DNA from: Spirochaetaceae bacterium
GTDB lineage: Bacteria; Spirochaetota; Spirochaetia; Treponematales; Breznakiellaceae
Reading direction: 5' to 3'
DNA length: 12,072 nucleotides
NCBI GenBank assembly: GCA_031265635.1
Contig: JAISCK010000105.1
Location: 1-12,072, forward strand
Shown here: one piece after another, positions 1-8,126 of the stretch
Position numbering within the stretch: the stretch's first letter is position 1
Layout: every line of letters starts with the position of its first letter
Position numbers and translations under genes: made by a program
The notes under the pieces: generated by a model
Database searches by the model: none
The model's input: only the letters and a program-made list of their open reading frames with translations
Told to the model about the DNA's origin: nothing

Positions 1-164
1 TTGACGAAGCCTCCCGCCTTAAAGCCCTGTATTACATCCCGCTCGGAGACGCTATCGGTCTCGCAACAGCCGTTACTATCAACGGTACATTTGTGAGCAG
101 CGATCATACTGATCTTGACCAGATAGAAGAATCTGAACCGATCTCTTTTTTCTGGTTCCGTTAA
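1..164 (+). CDS. PIN-domain protein (VapC-like), C-terminal fragment
   Basis: The reading frame is open from the window edge (first full codon at 3) to TAA at 162-164, giving the last 53 residues of a protein whose start lies outside. The fragment contains IPLGDAIGLATA (visible residues 12-23) followed by a beta-strand-like stretch and VSSDHTD (31-37). This matches the C-terminal half of PIN-domain ribonucleases, where an Asp in an 'xDAxxxATA' helix and an acidic residue in a '(S/T)xDxxxF' turn help bind the catalytic metal. PIN proteins of this size are commonly toxins of VapBC-type toxin-antitoxin pairs that cleave RNA. The antitoxin, if there is one, would be to the left and is not visible, so toxin status is inference. 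The gene converges on glgC with only 28 bases between the stop codons. Confidence 0.66.
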   Translation, partial: DEASRLKALYYIPLGDAIGLATAVTINGTFVSSDHTDLDQIEESEPISFFWFR

Positions 165-170
165 ATTGAA

Positions 171-194
171 AGGGTTCAGGAACCGCAGAACCCT
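171..194. terminator. Hairpin between convergent PIN gene and glgC, possible bidirectional terminator
   Basis: AGGGTTC at 171-177 pairs perfectly with GAACCCT at 188-194 around a 10-base loop. It sits exactly in the gap between two convergent genes and its right arm touches the glgC stop codon. Neither strand has a strong T-run after the stem, so a terminator role rests mainly on position. Confidence 0.35.
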
Positions 195-1464
195 AAATCA
201 CCGTTCCCGGATACAGGACAGAGTTTTTCGGAATGACGATGATGCCGTCAATAATGTAGTAATGGCCGTAGTTGCCGTCGCTGCGGGTAAGGTCGTCTAT
301 GCCTATGCGGCAGCCTTCGCCTATGCAGGCGTTCTTGTCTATGATGGCGCCCCTGATGACGGCGCCCCGGCCTATGCCTATATTGGGAACCCGCTTTTCC
401 GTGTTGAGGGATTTTTGGGCCTCTGATTCGTAGTAGTCCGCGCCCATGCAGATGACGCCGTTGAGGCTGGAGCCGGTTTCGATAATGGTCCTTACCCCGA
501 CTATGGAATTTGAAATGGACGCGTTGGTAATGATGCAGCCTTCCGCGGCTATGGACTGGTTCATGTTGCTGAAATTCATCTTTGAGGGCGGAAGCCGCCT
601 CATGTGGGTGTATATGGGCATCTCTTCATCATAAAAATCAAAACGGGGTTTAAGGGAAGTCAGTTCAAGATTCGCTTCATAAAAATTTTTGATGGTTCCT
701 ATATCTTCCCAGTAACCGTCAAAAATATAGGCGTTCACCTTGAGTTTCTTGATGGCTTCGGGAATAATCTCCTTGCCGAAATCGGTATACTCATTGGCGA
801 GGGAACTTTCCATGGTCGCGGCGTTGAACACATAGATGCCCATGGACGCGAGGTATGTCTCTTCCTTGCCCTTTCCCTTCCGCAGTTCCTGGGGTACCCT
901 GAAATCCGAAATATCGGCGCTTGCCCCCGGTTTTTCCACAAATTCGGTTATTTCGGTTTTTTTGTTGGTTTTGAGTATGCCAAGCTGGCTGGCGTCCTGC
1001 CTGGATACGGGGGTACAGGCTATGGTGATGGCCGCGCCCGATTCACTGTGCTTTTTGATCAGGTCCCTGAGGTTCATGCGGTAAAGCTGGTCCCCTGACA
1101 GTATGAGGTAATAGGACGGATTCTGGGTGCGGAAGTGGGTAAAATTTTTGCGTACCGCGTCGGCGGTCCCCTCATACCAGCCCGAGTGCTCAAAGGTTTG
1201 TTCCGCGGCGAGTATTTCGACAAAGCCGTTAGTAAAGGTGTCGAAAATATAGGTCTGGGCCAAATGGAGGTGCAGGGACGCCGAGTTAAACTGGGTGAGT
1301 ATGTAAATCTGCCTGAGATCGGCGTTGATGCAGTTGGAAATGGGAATGTCCACGAGCCGGTATTTCCCGCCAAAGGGAACCGCCGGTTTGGCCCTCGCCT
1401 GGGTTAGGGGAAAGAGCCGGGTTCCTTTGCCGCCGCCGAGTACGATAGATAATACCTCAGACAT
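193..1464 (-). CDS. glgC: Glucose-1-phosphate adenylyltransferase (ADP-glucose pyrophosphorylase)
   Basis: 423 residues, full length for the family. The enzyme makes ADP-glucose and pyrophosphate from ATP and glucose-1-phosphate, the committed step of bacterial glycogen synthesis, in the cytoplasm. Visible features are the nucleotide-binding loop GGGKGTRLFPLT (residues 10-21), KPAVPFGGKYRLVDIPISNC (26-45), LSGDQLYRM with the metal-binding Asp (122-130), FVEKP (175-179) with a sugar-phosphate-binding Lys, and YWEDIGTI (251-258). Residues from about 300 to the end form the left-handed beta-helix seen in AGPases. The sequence resembles the plant/cyanobacterial type of large bacterial GlgC. The start is well supported: AGGAGGT lies at 1470-1476, five bases upstream of the ATG, with a good promoter 30 bases further on. 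No glgA, glgB or glgP lies in the window, so the gene appears to be transcribed alone. Family assignment is firm; the allosteric effectors cannot be read from sequence. Confidence 0.96.
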   Translation of the reverse strand: MSEVLSIVLGGGKGTRLFPLTQARAKPAVPFGGKYRLVDIPISNCINADLRQIYILTQFNSASLHLHLAQTYIFDTFTNGFVEILAAEQTFEHSGWYEGTADAVRKNFTHFRTQNPSYYLILSGDQLYRMNLRDLIKKHSESGAAITIACTPVSRQDASQLGILKTNKKTEITEFVEKPGASADISDFRVPQELRKGKGKEETYLASMGIYVFNAATMESSLANEYTDFGKEIIPEAIKKLKVNAYIFDGYWEDIGTIKNFYEANLELTSLKPRFDFYDEEMPIYTHMRRLPPSKMNFSNMNQSIAAEGCIITNASISNSIVGVRTIIETGSSLNGVICMGADYYESEAQKSLNTEKRVPNIGIGRGAVIRGAIIDKNACIGEGCRIGIDDLTRSDGNYGHYYIIDGIIVIPKNSVLYPGTVI

Positions 1465-1497
1465 GATTCACCTCCTTTTCAATATCGGCTTCTATGA

Positions 1498-1526
1498 AGT
1501 ATAAAATCGAAAAATCATTCTGTCGA
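1498..1526 (-). promoter_or_regulatory. Sigma-70-type promoter for glgC
   Basis: On the minus strand, TCGACA (1526-1521, five of six matches to TTGACA) and TATACT (1503-1498) are separated by exactly 17 bases. The predicted transcript starts near 1491, leaving a short leader of about 25 bases that carries the strong ribosome binding site. No operator-like symmetry was noticed. Confidence 0.68.
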
Positions 1527-1559
1527 TAGCTAAATCCAATTTGTTCCTTAATGGCGGAC

Positions 1560-1589
1560 TTTACGTTTGTTTGGCCTTGGGGGTATGAT
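1560..1589 (+). promoter_or_regulatory. Possible promoter for mrfA-mrfB
   Basis: TATGAT at 1584-1589 is a fair -10 element. TTTACG at 1560-1565 is a weak -35 (four of six), with an 18-base spacer. It lies 23 bases before the mrfA start and is divergent from the glgC promoter, so the two operons would share about 150 bases of control DNA. No LexA-like box was recognised here. Confidence 0.38.
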
Positions 1590-1612
1590 AAGGGAACCGC
1601 CGGGAGGCCGGG

Positions 1613-4018
1613 ATGCGAAACGCTGAGCAAAATCTGGAAAAAATACTTGCCGATCCTTCTTTTGCCCCCCATATTGTTGAAAAAAGGCTGCTTCCCGCCC
1701 TGCCGGGCAGCTATGCGCCCTTTCCCGAAGGACTTGACGGCCGTATAGCCGGGGCCCTCAGGAGCCGGGGCATGGAAAAGCTCTATACCCACCAGGCCGA
1801 GGTGTTTTCTGAAAGCAGGAAGGGCCGCAATGTAACGGTTGTTACCCCCACGGCGTCGGGAAAGACCCTGTGCTACAATCTGCCCGTACTCCAGGCCCTG
1901 CTGGAAGATGATGAGGCGAGGGCCCTGTACCTTTTTCCCACCAAGGCCCTTTCCCAGGACCAGCAGGCGGAACTCAATGAACTGATTCATCCTTCCGGAG
2001 AGGCGGTTTTGCCGGTAAAGGTCTGTACCTATGACGGCGATACCCCCGATTCCCTCAGGACCGCGGCCAGGGACTCGGGCCGTATCATCATAACCAATCC
2101 TGACATGCTTCATGCCGGGGTACTCCCCAACCACCCCCGGTGGATCAAGTTCTTTTCGAATCTCGCCTACATTGTCATTGACGAGGCCCATGCCTACAGG
2201 GGGGTCTTTGGAAGCCATGTGGCCAATGTGCTGCGGCGGCTCAGGCGCGTAGCTTCTTTTTACGGCTCCAGTCCCCGTTTTATACTCTGTTCGGCCACCA
2301 TAGCCAATCCCGGTGAGCTTGCCTCGGCCCTTATCGGCGCCGCTACGGTCCTGGTGGACAGGAACGGTGCCCCCAGGGGTAAAAAACTTGTGGTACTCTA
2401 TAATCCTCCCCTGGTTGACGCTGTGCAGGGCATACGGCGCGGCGTGGTAAGCGAAAGCCGGCGCTGGATGCTTGCCCTGCTTCGGGAAGGCATCAAAACC
2501 ATACTCTTTGCCCATTCCCGGATAAAAACCGAGGTCCTGGCAAGTTATGTCAACGAGGACCTTAAAAATATCTACACGGACAACAGCCGCGTCAGGGTCG
2601 AGGCGTACCGGGGCGGCCTCCTCCCCAACGAAAGGCGGGAAATAGAACAGGGGCTCAGGGAAGGAGCCATTCAGGGTGTGGTGTCAACCAACGCCCTTGA
2701 ACTGGGCATAGACATAGGCGGCCTTGACGCCTCGGTAGTGGCGGGTTTTCCCGGTTCCTTTCATTCCTTCTGGCAGCAGTCGGGGCGGGCGGGCCGCCGG
2801 GGCGGAATGTCGGTGTCGGTGTTTATCGCCTCCGCGTCGCCCCTTGACCAGTTCATCATGAATGATACCGGATGGTTTTTCGGCAAAAGCGTCGAGGAGG
2901 GGAGGGTAGACCCGGATAATCCCTATATACTCACCGACCATGTAAAATGCGCCTCCTTTGAGCTGCCGTTCAGGGATGAGGCCATAGAGCGGGGGGATGA
3001 TCCCTTTGCAAGCGGCGCCGTCTGCGTCCTTTCCGGCCTGGAAGAAGACGGCGTAGTACGCCATACGGCGGGCAGATGGCACTGGGCTGACCGGTCCTTC
3101 CCCGCCGAGGGCATCAGCCTTCGTTCCGCCGCTTCGGACAATGTGGTTATTGTGGACCTCACCGGAGGCCGCGACCAGGTCATAGGCGAGATGGACAGGC
3201 CCAGCGCCAGGGAAATGCTCTTTGCCAATGCCGTATACCTCCACCGGGGGAGGCAGTACCTGGTCGAGAAACTTGATATTGAAAACCGCGTCTGCCAGGT
3301 GCGGGAGGCGGATGTCAACTACTTTACCGACGGTCTTGTGAAAACCGACATCAAGGTACTCACCGAGGATGAGTGGTTTTCCTATCCGAGGGGCGTTGAG
3401 GACGCTGTCCCGGATGCCGAAGGGCCTGACGCCGGGGGGCCTGGCTCCGCCGGGCCTGGCGCGGGAGTACAGGAGCTGTCCGGGGAATGCGGCGCCAGGG
3501 GCGTTTTGTCCGATGTGCTGGTCCGTTCCCAGGTATCGAAATTCAAAAAACTCCGTTTTCGTACCCATGAGAATATAGGATACGGAGACATAGACCTTGC
3601 CGAGGAGGAGATGCAGACCAGGTCGGCGGTTTTTCTTTTCGGCCCCGGTACCCTGGGCGGGGAATTCCTTGAAACCCTTAAAGTGGAAAATACAGGCTCC
3701 GTGCTAAGCGGCGCCGGGACCCTGATAAAGACCATAGCCCCGGTATTCCTCCTCTGCGACAGCCGCGACCTGGGCATAGCCGAGCGGGTCAGGGACCCCC
3801 ACTTCGGCATTCCCGCCCTTTATGTGTACGATAAATATCCGGGCGGTACGGGACTTTCCGAGGCCCTTGTCCGCAAAGCGCCCCTTCTTTTCAGGACCAT
3901 ATTGAAGACCATAGAGCGCTGTCCCTGCAAGGCGGGTTGTCCTTCCTGTGTCGGTCCGGGGGCGGACAAGGAGGGGACGAGGAATTTTCTCAAGGTACTG
4001 GGGAATTCCGGGGTATGA
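1613..4018 (+). CDS. mrfA: MrfA/YprA-type DEAH-box SF2 DNA helicase
   Basis: 801 residues. Helicase motifs appear in order: Walker A TPTASGKTL (78-86), DEAH (190-193), SAT (227-229), VSTNALELGIDIG (357-369) and QQSGRAGRRGG (388-398). The C-terminal part holds a DUF1998-like region ending in C-x-C-x3-C-x2-C (Cys770, 772, 776, 779), the zinc-binding cluster of the MrfA/YprA family. In Bacillus subtilis MrfA is a 3'-5' DNA helicase that works with the exonuclease MrfB (YprB) in repair of mitomycin C damage. The next gene here is that partner, which strongly supports the call. The start at 1613 follows GGGAGG (1602-1607) at five bases. Oddity: residues about 598-632 form a Gly/Pro/Asp/Ala-rich insertion, probably a flexible loop. 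The exact lesion repaired in this organism is inferred from the family. Confidence 0.93.
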   Translation: MRNAEQNLEKILADPSFAPHIVEKRLLPALPGSYAPFPEGLDGRIAGALRSRGMEKLYTHQAEVFSESRKGRNVTVVTPTASGKTLCYNLPVLQALLEDDEARALYLFPTKALSQDQQAELNELIHPSGEAVLPVKVCTYDGDTPDSLRTAARDSGRIIITNPDMLHAGVLPNHPRWIKFFSNLAYIVIDEAHAYRGVFGSHVANVLRRLRRVASFYGSSPRFILCSATIANPGELASALIGAATVLVDRNGAPRGKKLVVLYNPPLVDAVQGIRRGVVSESRRWMLALLREGIKTILFAHSRIKTEVLASYVNEDLKNIYTDNSRVRVEAYRGGLLPNERREIEQGLREGAIQGVVSTNALELGIDIGGLDASVVAGFPGSFHSFWQQSGRAGRRGGMSVSVFIASASPLDQFIMNDTGWFFGKSVEEGRVDPDNPYILTDHVKCASFELPFRDEAIERGDDPFASGAVCVLSGLEEDGVVRHTAGRWHWADRSFPAEGISLRSAASDNVVIVDLTGGRDQVIGEMDRPSAREMLFANAVYLHRGRQYLVEKLDIENRVCQVREADVNYFTDGLVKTDIKVLTEDEWFSYPRGVEDAVPDAEGPDAGGPGSAGPGAGVQELSGECGARGVLSDVLVRSQVSKFKKLRFRTHENIGYGDIDLAEEEMQTRSAVFLFGPGTLGGEFLETLKVENTGSVLSGAGTLIKTIAPVFLLCDSRDLGIAERVRDPHFGIPALYVYDKYPGGTGLSEALVRKAPLLFRTILKTIERCPCKAGCPSCVGPGADKEGTRNFLKVLGNSGV

Positions 4019-4019
4019 T

Positions 4020-5477
4020 ATGGGGAGTCTGCGAACAAGGCTTGCCCGCATACGGGAAGTTTCAGGATCCCTGGGGGGCGGGAAGGGGCGTTTCAGAGGC
4101 GCTCCGGGGAGCGGAGAAGGGCCCGCCCCGGCTGCCGCGTCATCAGGCGTAAATCCCGTCTTCCCGGAAGGCTGGACTTCCGCCGGATACAAGGTACTGC
4201 GCCGTCGCCTCGCCCTGCCCCTTTCGGCGCCGCTTGTTCTTCCCGGAGGACTTTCCTTTCTGCTCCCCGACATTGCCCGCATTGGCTCCGAAAACAACGG
4301 CGCGTATCCCGGCCCGGAAAAGCTCCTTTTTTTCGATTTGGAAACTACGGGCCTTTCGTGCGGGGCCGGTACTGTGGCCTTTCTTGCCGCCTGCGGCCGT
4401 TTTGTCTCACCCCGCGCCGGGGAGTTTACGGAACTGGAAATCACCCAGTTTCTCCTGCTTGACTATCCGGGCGAACCTGATTTTCTTGACGCGGTCCTTG
4501 GAGAGCTTTCGTCCTGTGTCCTTGCCACCTATAACGGCAAGTCCTTTGATTCCCAGATACTCACGGTACGCTGCCTCATGAACGGCATAACGCCCCCTGT
4601 CCTTCCCCAGCTTGACCTGCTCCACCCGTCGCGGCGGCTCTGGAAACACGTTCTTCCCGCATGTTCCCAGGCCCATGTCGAAACCATGATTCTGGGGCTT
4701 GACCGCGCGGGGGACCTTCCCGGCGCGATGGCCCCTGAGATATGGTTTGATTTTCTGCGCTCAGGCGGGGACTTTGCCCCCCGCGAAAACGCCGGGAAAA
4801 GCGGTACGCCTGACGGGAAGGCGGACAGGGCCGGACAAAGGGCGCTGCTCGGTATCTGCGATCACAACCTCAGGGACATTTTCGGCCTGGCGTCGCTTTT
4901 TTGCGCCTTTGCCGCTATAGCCGCGTCGCCCCTGGAGGCTCCGGCCCGTTTCCGCTGCGACGCCTGGCAGCTTGCCCTGTGCTGGCGAGGCCGCGCTTCA
5001 AAGCGCCCGGCGCGGCATACCGGGTCCGGGACCTCCGGTACGGAAAACGCTGGCCGGGAAAAGACAGCCGCCCTGCTTCTCGAGCGCGCCGCCGGGACCT
5101 GCCCCCGCGCCTGCTTCCGCCTCGCCCTTGATCTCCGCGCCTGTCTCCGCCGTGAGGAGGCCAGGGCAAGGCTTCTTGAACTGAGGGCCTGGCCCGGACT
5201 GCCGGAAAACGGGCGGCAGGGATGCCCGCCTCGCGTAAAGGCCCTGGCCCTGCGAGCCCTTTCCATTGACGCGGAGAAAAACCTCGGCCTGGATCAGGCC
5301 CTTGCGTATACCGCCGAAGCTCTCGCCCTGTTTTCTCCTGACCATGGGGAAAGCGGCTTTCCCCGCGCCCCGGCCCTTCCCGCGCGGCTGAAAGAAGATC
5401 TTGAAAAACGAAAGAAGCGGCTTCTCAACAGGCTGGAAACGGGAGTATCTGAGCCGGTTTCAAAACTTCAATTTTGA
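4020..5477 (+). CDS. mrfB: MrfB/YprB-type DnaQ-like 3'-5' exonuclease
   Basis: 485 residues from the ATG at 4020, one base after the mrfA stop. The frame is open further upstream to 3948, but that would overlap mrfA and add 24 basic residues without family character, so the coupled ATG is preferred. The RNase H-like fold shows FFDLETTGL (Asp106, Glu108), ATYNGKSFDSQIL (Asp177) and CDHNLRDIFGL (Asp281, His282, Asp286), a plausible complete set of metal-binding acids plus the general-base His. The N-terminal ~40 residues are Gly/Ala/Arg-rich linker. The C-terminal ~150 residues are helical and Arg/Ala/Leu-rich, resembling degenerate TPR-like repeats, and end in a basic helix. In Bacillus the homologue is a metal-dependent exonuclease acting after MrfA in mitomycin repair. 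Translation is probably coupled to mrfA by termination-reinitiation. The C-terminal half is much less conserved than the nuclease core, so its role is uncertain. Confidence 0.87.
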   Translation: MGSLRTRLARIREVSGSLGGGKGRFRGAPGSGEGPAPAAASSGVNPVFPEGWTSAGYKVLRRRLALPLSAPLVLPGGLSFLLPDIARIGSENNGAYPGPEKLLFFDLETTGLSCGAGTVAFLAACGRFVSPRAGEFTELEITQFLLLDYPGEPDFLDAVLGELSSCVLATYNGKSFDSQILTVRCLMNGITPPVLPQLDLLHPSRRLWKHVLPACSQAHVETMILGLDRAGDLPGAMAPEIWFDFLRSGGDFAPRENAGKSGTPDGKADRAGQRALLGICDHNLRDIFGLASLFCAFAAIAASPLEAPARFRCDAWQLALCWRGRASKRPARHTGSGTSGTENAGREKTAALLLERAAGTCPRACFRLALDLRACLRREEARARLLELRAWPGLPENGRQGCPPRVKALALRALSIDAEKNLGLDQALAYTAEALALFSPDHGESGFPRAPALPARLKEDLEKRKKRLLNRLETGVSEPVSKLQF

Positions 5478-5490
5478 AAAACCTCATTCG

Positions 5491-5510
5491 CTTGGGGTCT
5501 GATACCCAAG
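5491..5510 (-). terminator. Weak hairpin between convergent mrfB and pcrA/uvrD
   Basis: CTTGGG (5491-5496) pairs with CCCAAG (5505-5510) around an 8-base loop, inside the 40-base gap between the two convergent stop codons. On the minus strand it is followed, after about ten bases, by a run of five T, which slightly favours termination of the helicase transcript. A six-pair stem is weak, so the call is tentative. Confidence 0.3.
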
Positions 5511-5517
5511 AACCCGC

Positions 5518-7548
5518 TTAGTCCTTTTTGAAACTGTTTTTTATCCTGGCAAAGTAGTCTCCGGCTTCCTCGTCCCTGTCAACGGTTTTTTCTTCTTCCC
5601 AGTTTTCGATGAGGTGGGCGGGAATCTCGGCGAGAAAAGGGGAGGGGACGCAGTCAATGACATCCCTGAGCCTTCTTCGTTTTTTGCAGCCTGAGATATA
5701 GAGCTTGTCCCTGGCCCTGGTAAGGGCCACATAGAAAAGCCGCCTTTCTTCCTCAAGGGGGTCAAAATCTCCGTCTCCGTCCTCGATGCTCCTGGTGTGG
5801 GGCATGATGCCGTCTTCCGCTCCGGCTATAAAGACCACGGGAAATTCCAGCCCCTTGGCGGCATGTACGGTCATGAGGTTTACCTTGCCGCGCTCAGCGT
5901 CGTCATTGCCGTCGTCCCTGGTGATGAGGCTTATGCGGTTAAGATAGGCGTAGAGGCCGGGGTCAAAATTATCAGGGTCCCTTTCCCAGTATTCGATGGA
6001 CCTGACCAGGTATTCAATATTGGCGAATTTCCATCTGGCTGTTTTTTCGTTTTTGCTGTACTCGGTTACAAGATAGGACCAGTAATCAATACGGTCAACC
6101 AGGGCCCTGACCTTTTGTGAAAGCGCCCAGTCTTTGGGAATTTCTTTTCCGGGAAAAAGTTCCGTTTTTAGAAAATTTATGAGGTTCATGAATTCGTCAA
6201 TATCCCCGCTGTGCTGTGCCGCGCTTACATGTACGCGGCCCAGGGCGTCCCAGAGGGTGCCGTGGTTCCGCTTTGCCATATCGCTGAGAGTTGCTATGGT
6301 GGTCTTGCCTATGCCCCTCCGGGGCGTGTTGATAATTCTGAGGAGATTAACGTCGTCATTGCTGTTGGCGACAACCCTGAGATAGGAAATAATATCCTTT
6401 ATTTCCTTGCGCTGAAAAAAGCTGGTTCCCCCGGAGACCTTGTAGGGTATGTTTCCGGCGAGGAAGGCTTCTTCTATGGGACGGGTCATGAAGTTGGTTC
6501 TGATGAGTACGCCGAAATCCCCGTAGCCAAGCCCTTCTTCCATCATGAGGGCCTTGATCCGTGACGCGATAAAGTCCGCCTCGTCGTTTTCGTTTTCAGG
6601 ACAGGCGAGGATTATGGGCCGGCCTCCGCCGTTGCCCGACCAGAGTTTTTTGTCCTTGCGGCTGGTGTTATGGGCTATGACTCCGTTGGCGGCTTCCAGT
6701 ATGGTTGTGGTAGACCGGTAGTTCTGTTCCAGCTTGATTTCTTCGGTTCCCGGAAAATCTCTCTCAAAGGCAAGAATGTTTTCGTAATTCGCGCCCCGCC
6801 AGGAATAGATGGACTGGTCGTCGTCTCCCACGACGCAGACATTGCTTGTTCCCTCACCGCCCGGGTGGGAAAGGAGTTTCATGAGGCGGTACTGGGTGAA
6901 ATTGGTATCCTGGAATTCGTCAACCATGATATAGCGGTAACGTTTCCGGTATTTTTCCCTGATTTCGGGCCGCGTTTCAAAAAGCTCTATGGGCAGGATC
7001 AAAAGGTCGTCAAAGTCAAGGGCGTTAAATACCTTGAGGCTGCTCTGGTATTCGCGGTATGTCTTTTCAAACCTGTCGTCGCCTGATCCGCCGTCATGTA
7101 TCCATCGTGTCCTTCCGGTTTTGATGTTCGAGAAGAGCTGGCCCAGGGCGTACATGTCCGTCCCGTCGGGGGAAAGCCCGCTTTCCCGCAGGCAGTCCCT
7201 GATAAGCTGTCCCCGGTCGGTTTCATCATAGATTGAAAAATTCTTTCTGTAGCCCAGGACTTCGATTTCTTCCCTGAGTATTTTTACCCCGAAGGCATGA
7301 AAGGTGCTTACCGTAAGGCTCCTGAGTTTTCTCCCGGTAAGCTCCCTGACGCGGGTTTCCATTTCCCGCGCGGCCTTGTTGGTAAAGGTAAGGGCAAGTA
7401 TGGACGACTGGGTTATGCCTTTTTTCAGCATGTGGGCTATACGGCAGGTGATGACCCTGGTCTTTCCCGAACCAGCCCCGGCTATGATAAGCACCGGCCC
7501 TTCCAGGGTTTCTACCGCCCTGAGCTGGGGGCCGTTGAGTTCGAACAT
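5518..7548 (-). CDS. UvrD/Rep/PcrA-family SF1A DNA helicase
   Basis: 676 residues, normal for UvrD/Rep/PcrA (about 650-750). These are 3'-5' ATP-dependent DNA helicases acting in excision repair, replication restart and removal of proteins from DNA. Motifs in order: Q-motif LNGPQLRAV (4-12), Walker A AGAGSGKT (23-30), Ia LALTFTNKAA (51-60), DEFQD (210-214), GDDDQSIYSWRGA (241-253), LEQNYRS (273-279), VNLMTVHAAKGLEFP (556-570) and FYVALTRARD (605-614). The short C-terminus with FLAEIP (638-643) and the GDDDQSIYSWRGA form look closer to Rep than to classical PcrA, but I do not separate these names with confidence, so no symbol is given. The start codon lies six bases after the stop of the upstream membrane-protein gene, so the two are likely co-transcribed. 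The Shine-Dalgarno sequence is poor (GGGAA, about 12 bases upstream), suggesting coupling to the upstream gene. Confidence 0.93.
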   Translation of the reverse strand: MFELNGPQLRAVETLEGPVLIIAGAGSGKTRVITCRIAHMLKKGITQSSILALTFTNKAAREMETRVRELTGRKLRSLTVSTFHAFGVKILREEIEVLGYRKNFSIYDETDRGQLIRDCLRESGLSPDGTDMYALGQLFSNIKTGRTRWIHDGGSGDDRFEKTYREYQSSLKVFNALDFDDLLILPIELFETRPEIREKYRKRYRYIMVDEFQDTNFTQYRLMKLLSHPGGEGTSNVCVVGDDDQSIYSWRGANYENILAFERDFPGTEEIKLEQNYRSTTTILEAANGVIAHNTSRKDKKLWSGNGGGRPIILACPENENDEADFIASRIKALMMEEGLGYGDFGVLIRTNFMTRPIEEAFLAGNIPYKVSGGTSFFQRKEIKDIISYLRVVANSNDDVNLLRIINTPRRGIGKTTIATLSDMAKRNHGTLWDALGRVHVSAAQHSGDIDEFMNLINFLKTELFPGKEIPKDWALSQKVRALVDRIDYWSYLVTEYSKNEKTARWKFANIEYLVRSIEYWERDPDNFDPGLYAYLNRISLITRDDGNDDAERGKVNLMTVHAAKGLEFPVVFIAGAEDGIMPHTRSIEDGDGDFDPLEEERRLFYVALTRARDKLYISGCKKRRRLRDVIDCVPSPFLAEIPAHLIENWEEEKTVDRDEEAGDYFARIKNSFKKD

Positions 7549-7554
7549 AAAAAC

Positions 7555-8055
7555 TTAATTTCCCTTAACGAAAAAGCGCAGGGCCTCTATGCCAAGGTAC
7601 GCCACCAGGGTAACAACGGCGCCGGCGATGAACACGCCGAGGGCCACCGCCCCCAGGGTTTTTCTCCTGCCAAGCCCCAGTATCCACGCGCCCAGGGTTC
7701 CGGTCCAGGCGCCGGTGAGGGGAAGGGGTATGGCCACAAAGATTGTTACTCCCAGCCAGCCCCATTTTTCCACGCCCCCTCGGAGCTTTTCCCTTGACCT
7801 TTCGACAAAACGGTCAAAAAGACGCCGGTACCAGGAAAAACGCGGTTTTTCCGCCAGTCTGAGGAAGAATCTGTGCAGGGTCGAAAGAAAGACCCAGCAG
7901 GCCGGGGCGGCCAGAGTATTGACCAGGGCGGCAAAGGGATAGGCGAGGTACCAGGGTATGCCCTGGGCCAGGGCAAAGGGAATGCCGCCGCGCAGCTCGG
8001 AAATGGGCAGAAAGGACAAAAGTCCGGTCCAGAAAAAAACAAGGCTGGTATTCAC
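7555..8055 (-). CDS. COG2426 / Sm_multidrug_ex family small membrane protein
   Basis: 166 residues from a GTG at 8055. The frame stays open upstream to 8628, but that part runs antisense through the HPt gene and lacks membrane character, so it is rejected. The protein has about four hydrophobic segments (near residues 5-18, 34-60, 98-128 and 133-158) and a basic loop between 62 and 95. Family hallmarks are ISELRGGIPFALAQG (18-32) and PLPLTGAWTGTLGAW (110-124), typical of the proteins annotated as 'putative small multidrug export protein'. That name is historical and I know of no firm functional proof, so transport of drugs should not be assumed. No good ribosome binding site precedes the GTG: GGAG lies 14 bases upstream. 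A TATACT (minus strand, 8068-8063) would put transcription start almost on the GTG, so the message may be leaderless or the start may differ slightly. It is probably in an operon with the downstream helicase. Confidence 0.82.
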   Translation of the reverse strand: MNTSLVFFWTGLLSFLPISELRGGIPFALAQGIPWYLAYPFAALVNTLAAPACWVFLSTLHRFFLRLAEKPRFSWYRRLFDRFVERSREKLRGGVEKWGWLGVTIFVAIPLPLTGAWTGTLGAWILGLGRRKTLGAVALGVFIAGAVVTLVAYLGIEALRFFVKGN

Positions 8056-8126
8056 GGAAGCCAGTATACGCTCCGGGGGCTTTTGGGGAAAGGGGTGGTT
8101 TCTTAACGCGGCGTTTTTCCGCCCTG

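Noticed and set aside
241..400. Repeated 'cctatg' and 'gcctatgc' units suggesting a tandem repeat
   Set aside because: These are codons of the hexapeptide-like beta-helix at the GlgC C-terminus read on the other strand, not a DNA repeat.
1457..2515. 352-codon minus-strand frame opposite mrfA
   Set aside because: It is antisense to the conserved helicase core, has no recognisable domain and mirrors the codon bias of mrfA.
2684..3568. 294-codon minus-strand frame opposite mrfA
   Set aside because: Same reason: a shadow of a GC-rich gene with no domain or ribosome site.
3948..4019. Upstream extension of mrfB inside mrfA
   Set aside because: The 24 extra residues are Arg/Gly-rich and the ATG at 4020 is ideally placed one base after the mrfA stop.
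3704..4444. 246-codon minus-strand frame across the mrfA/mrfB junction
   Set aside because: Rich in Pro, Arg and Ser as expected of antisense GC-rich DNA, and it overlaps two real genes.
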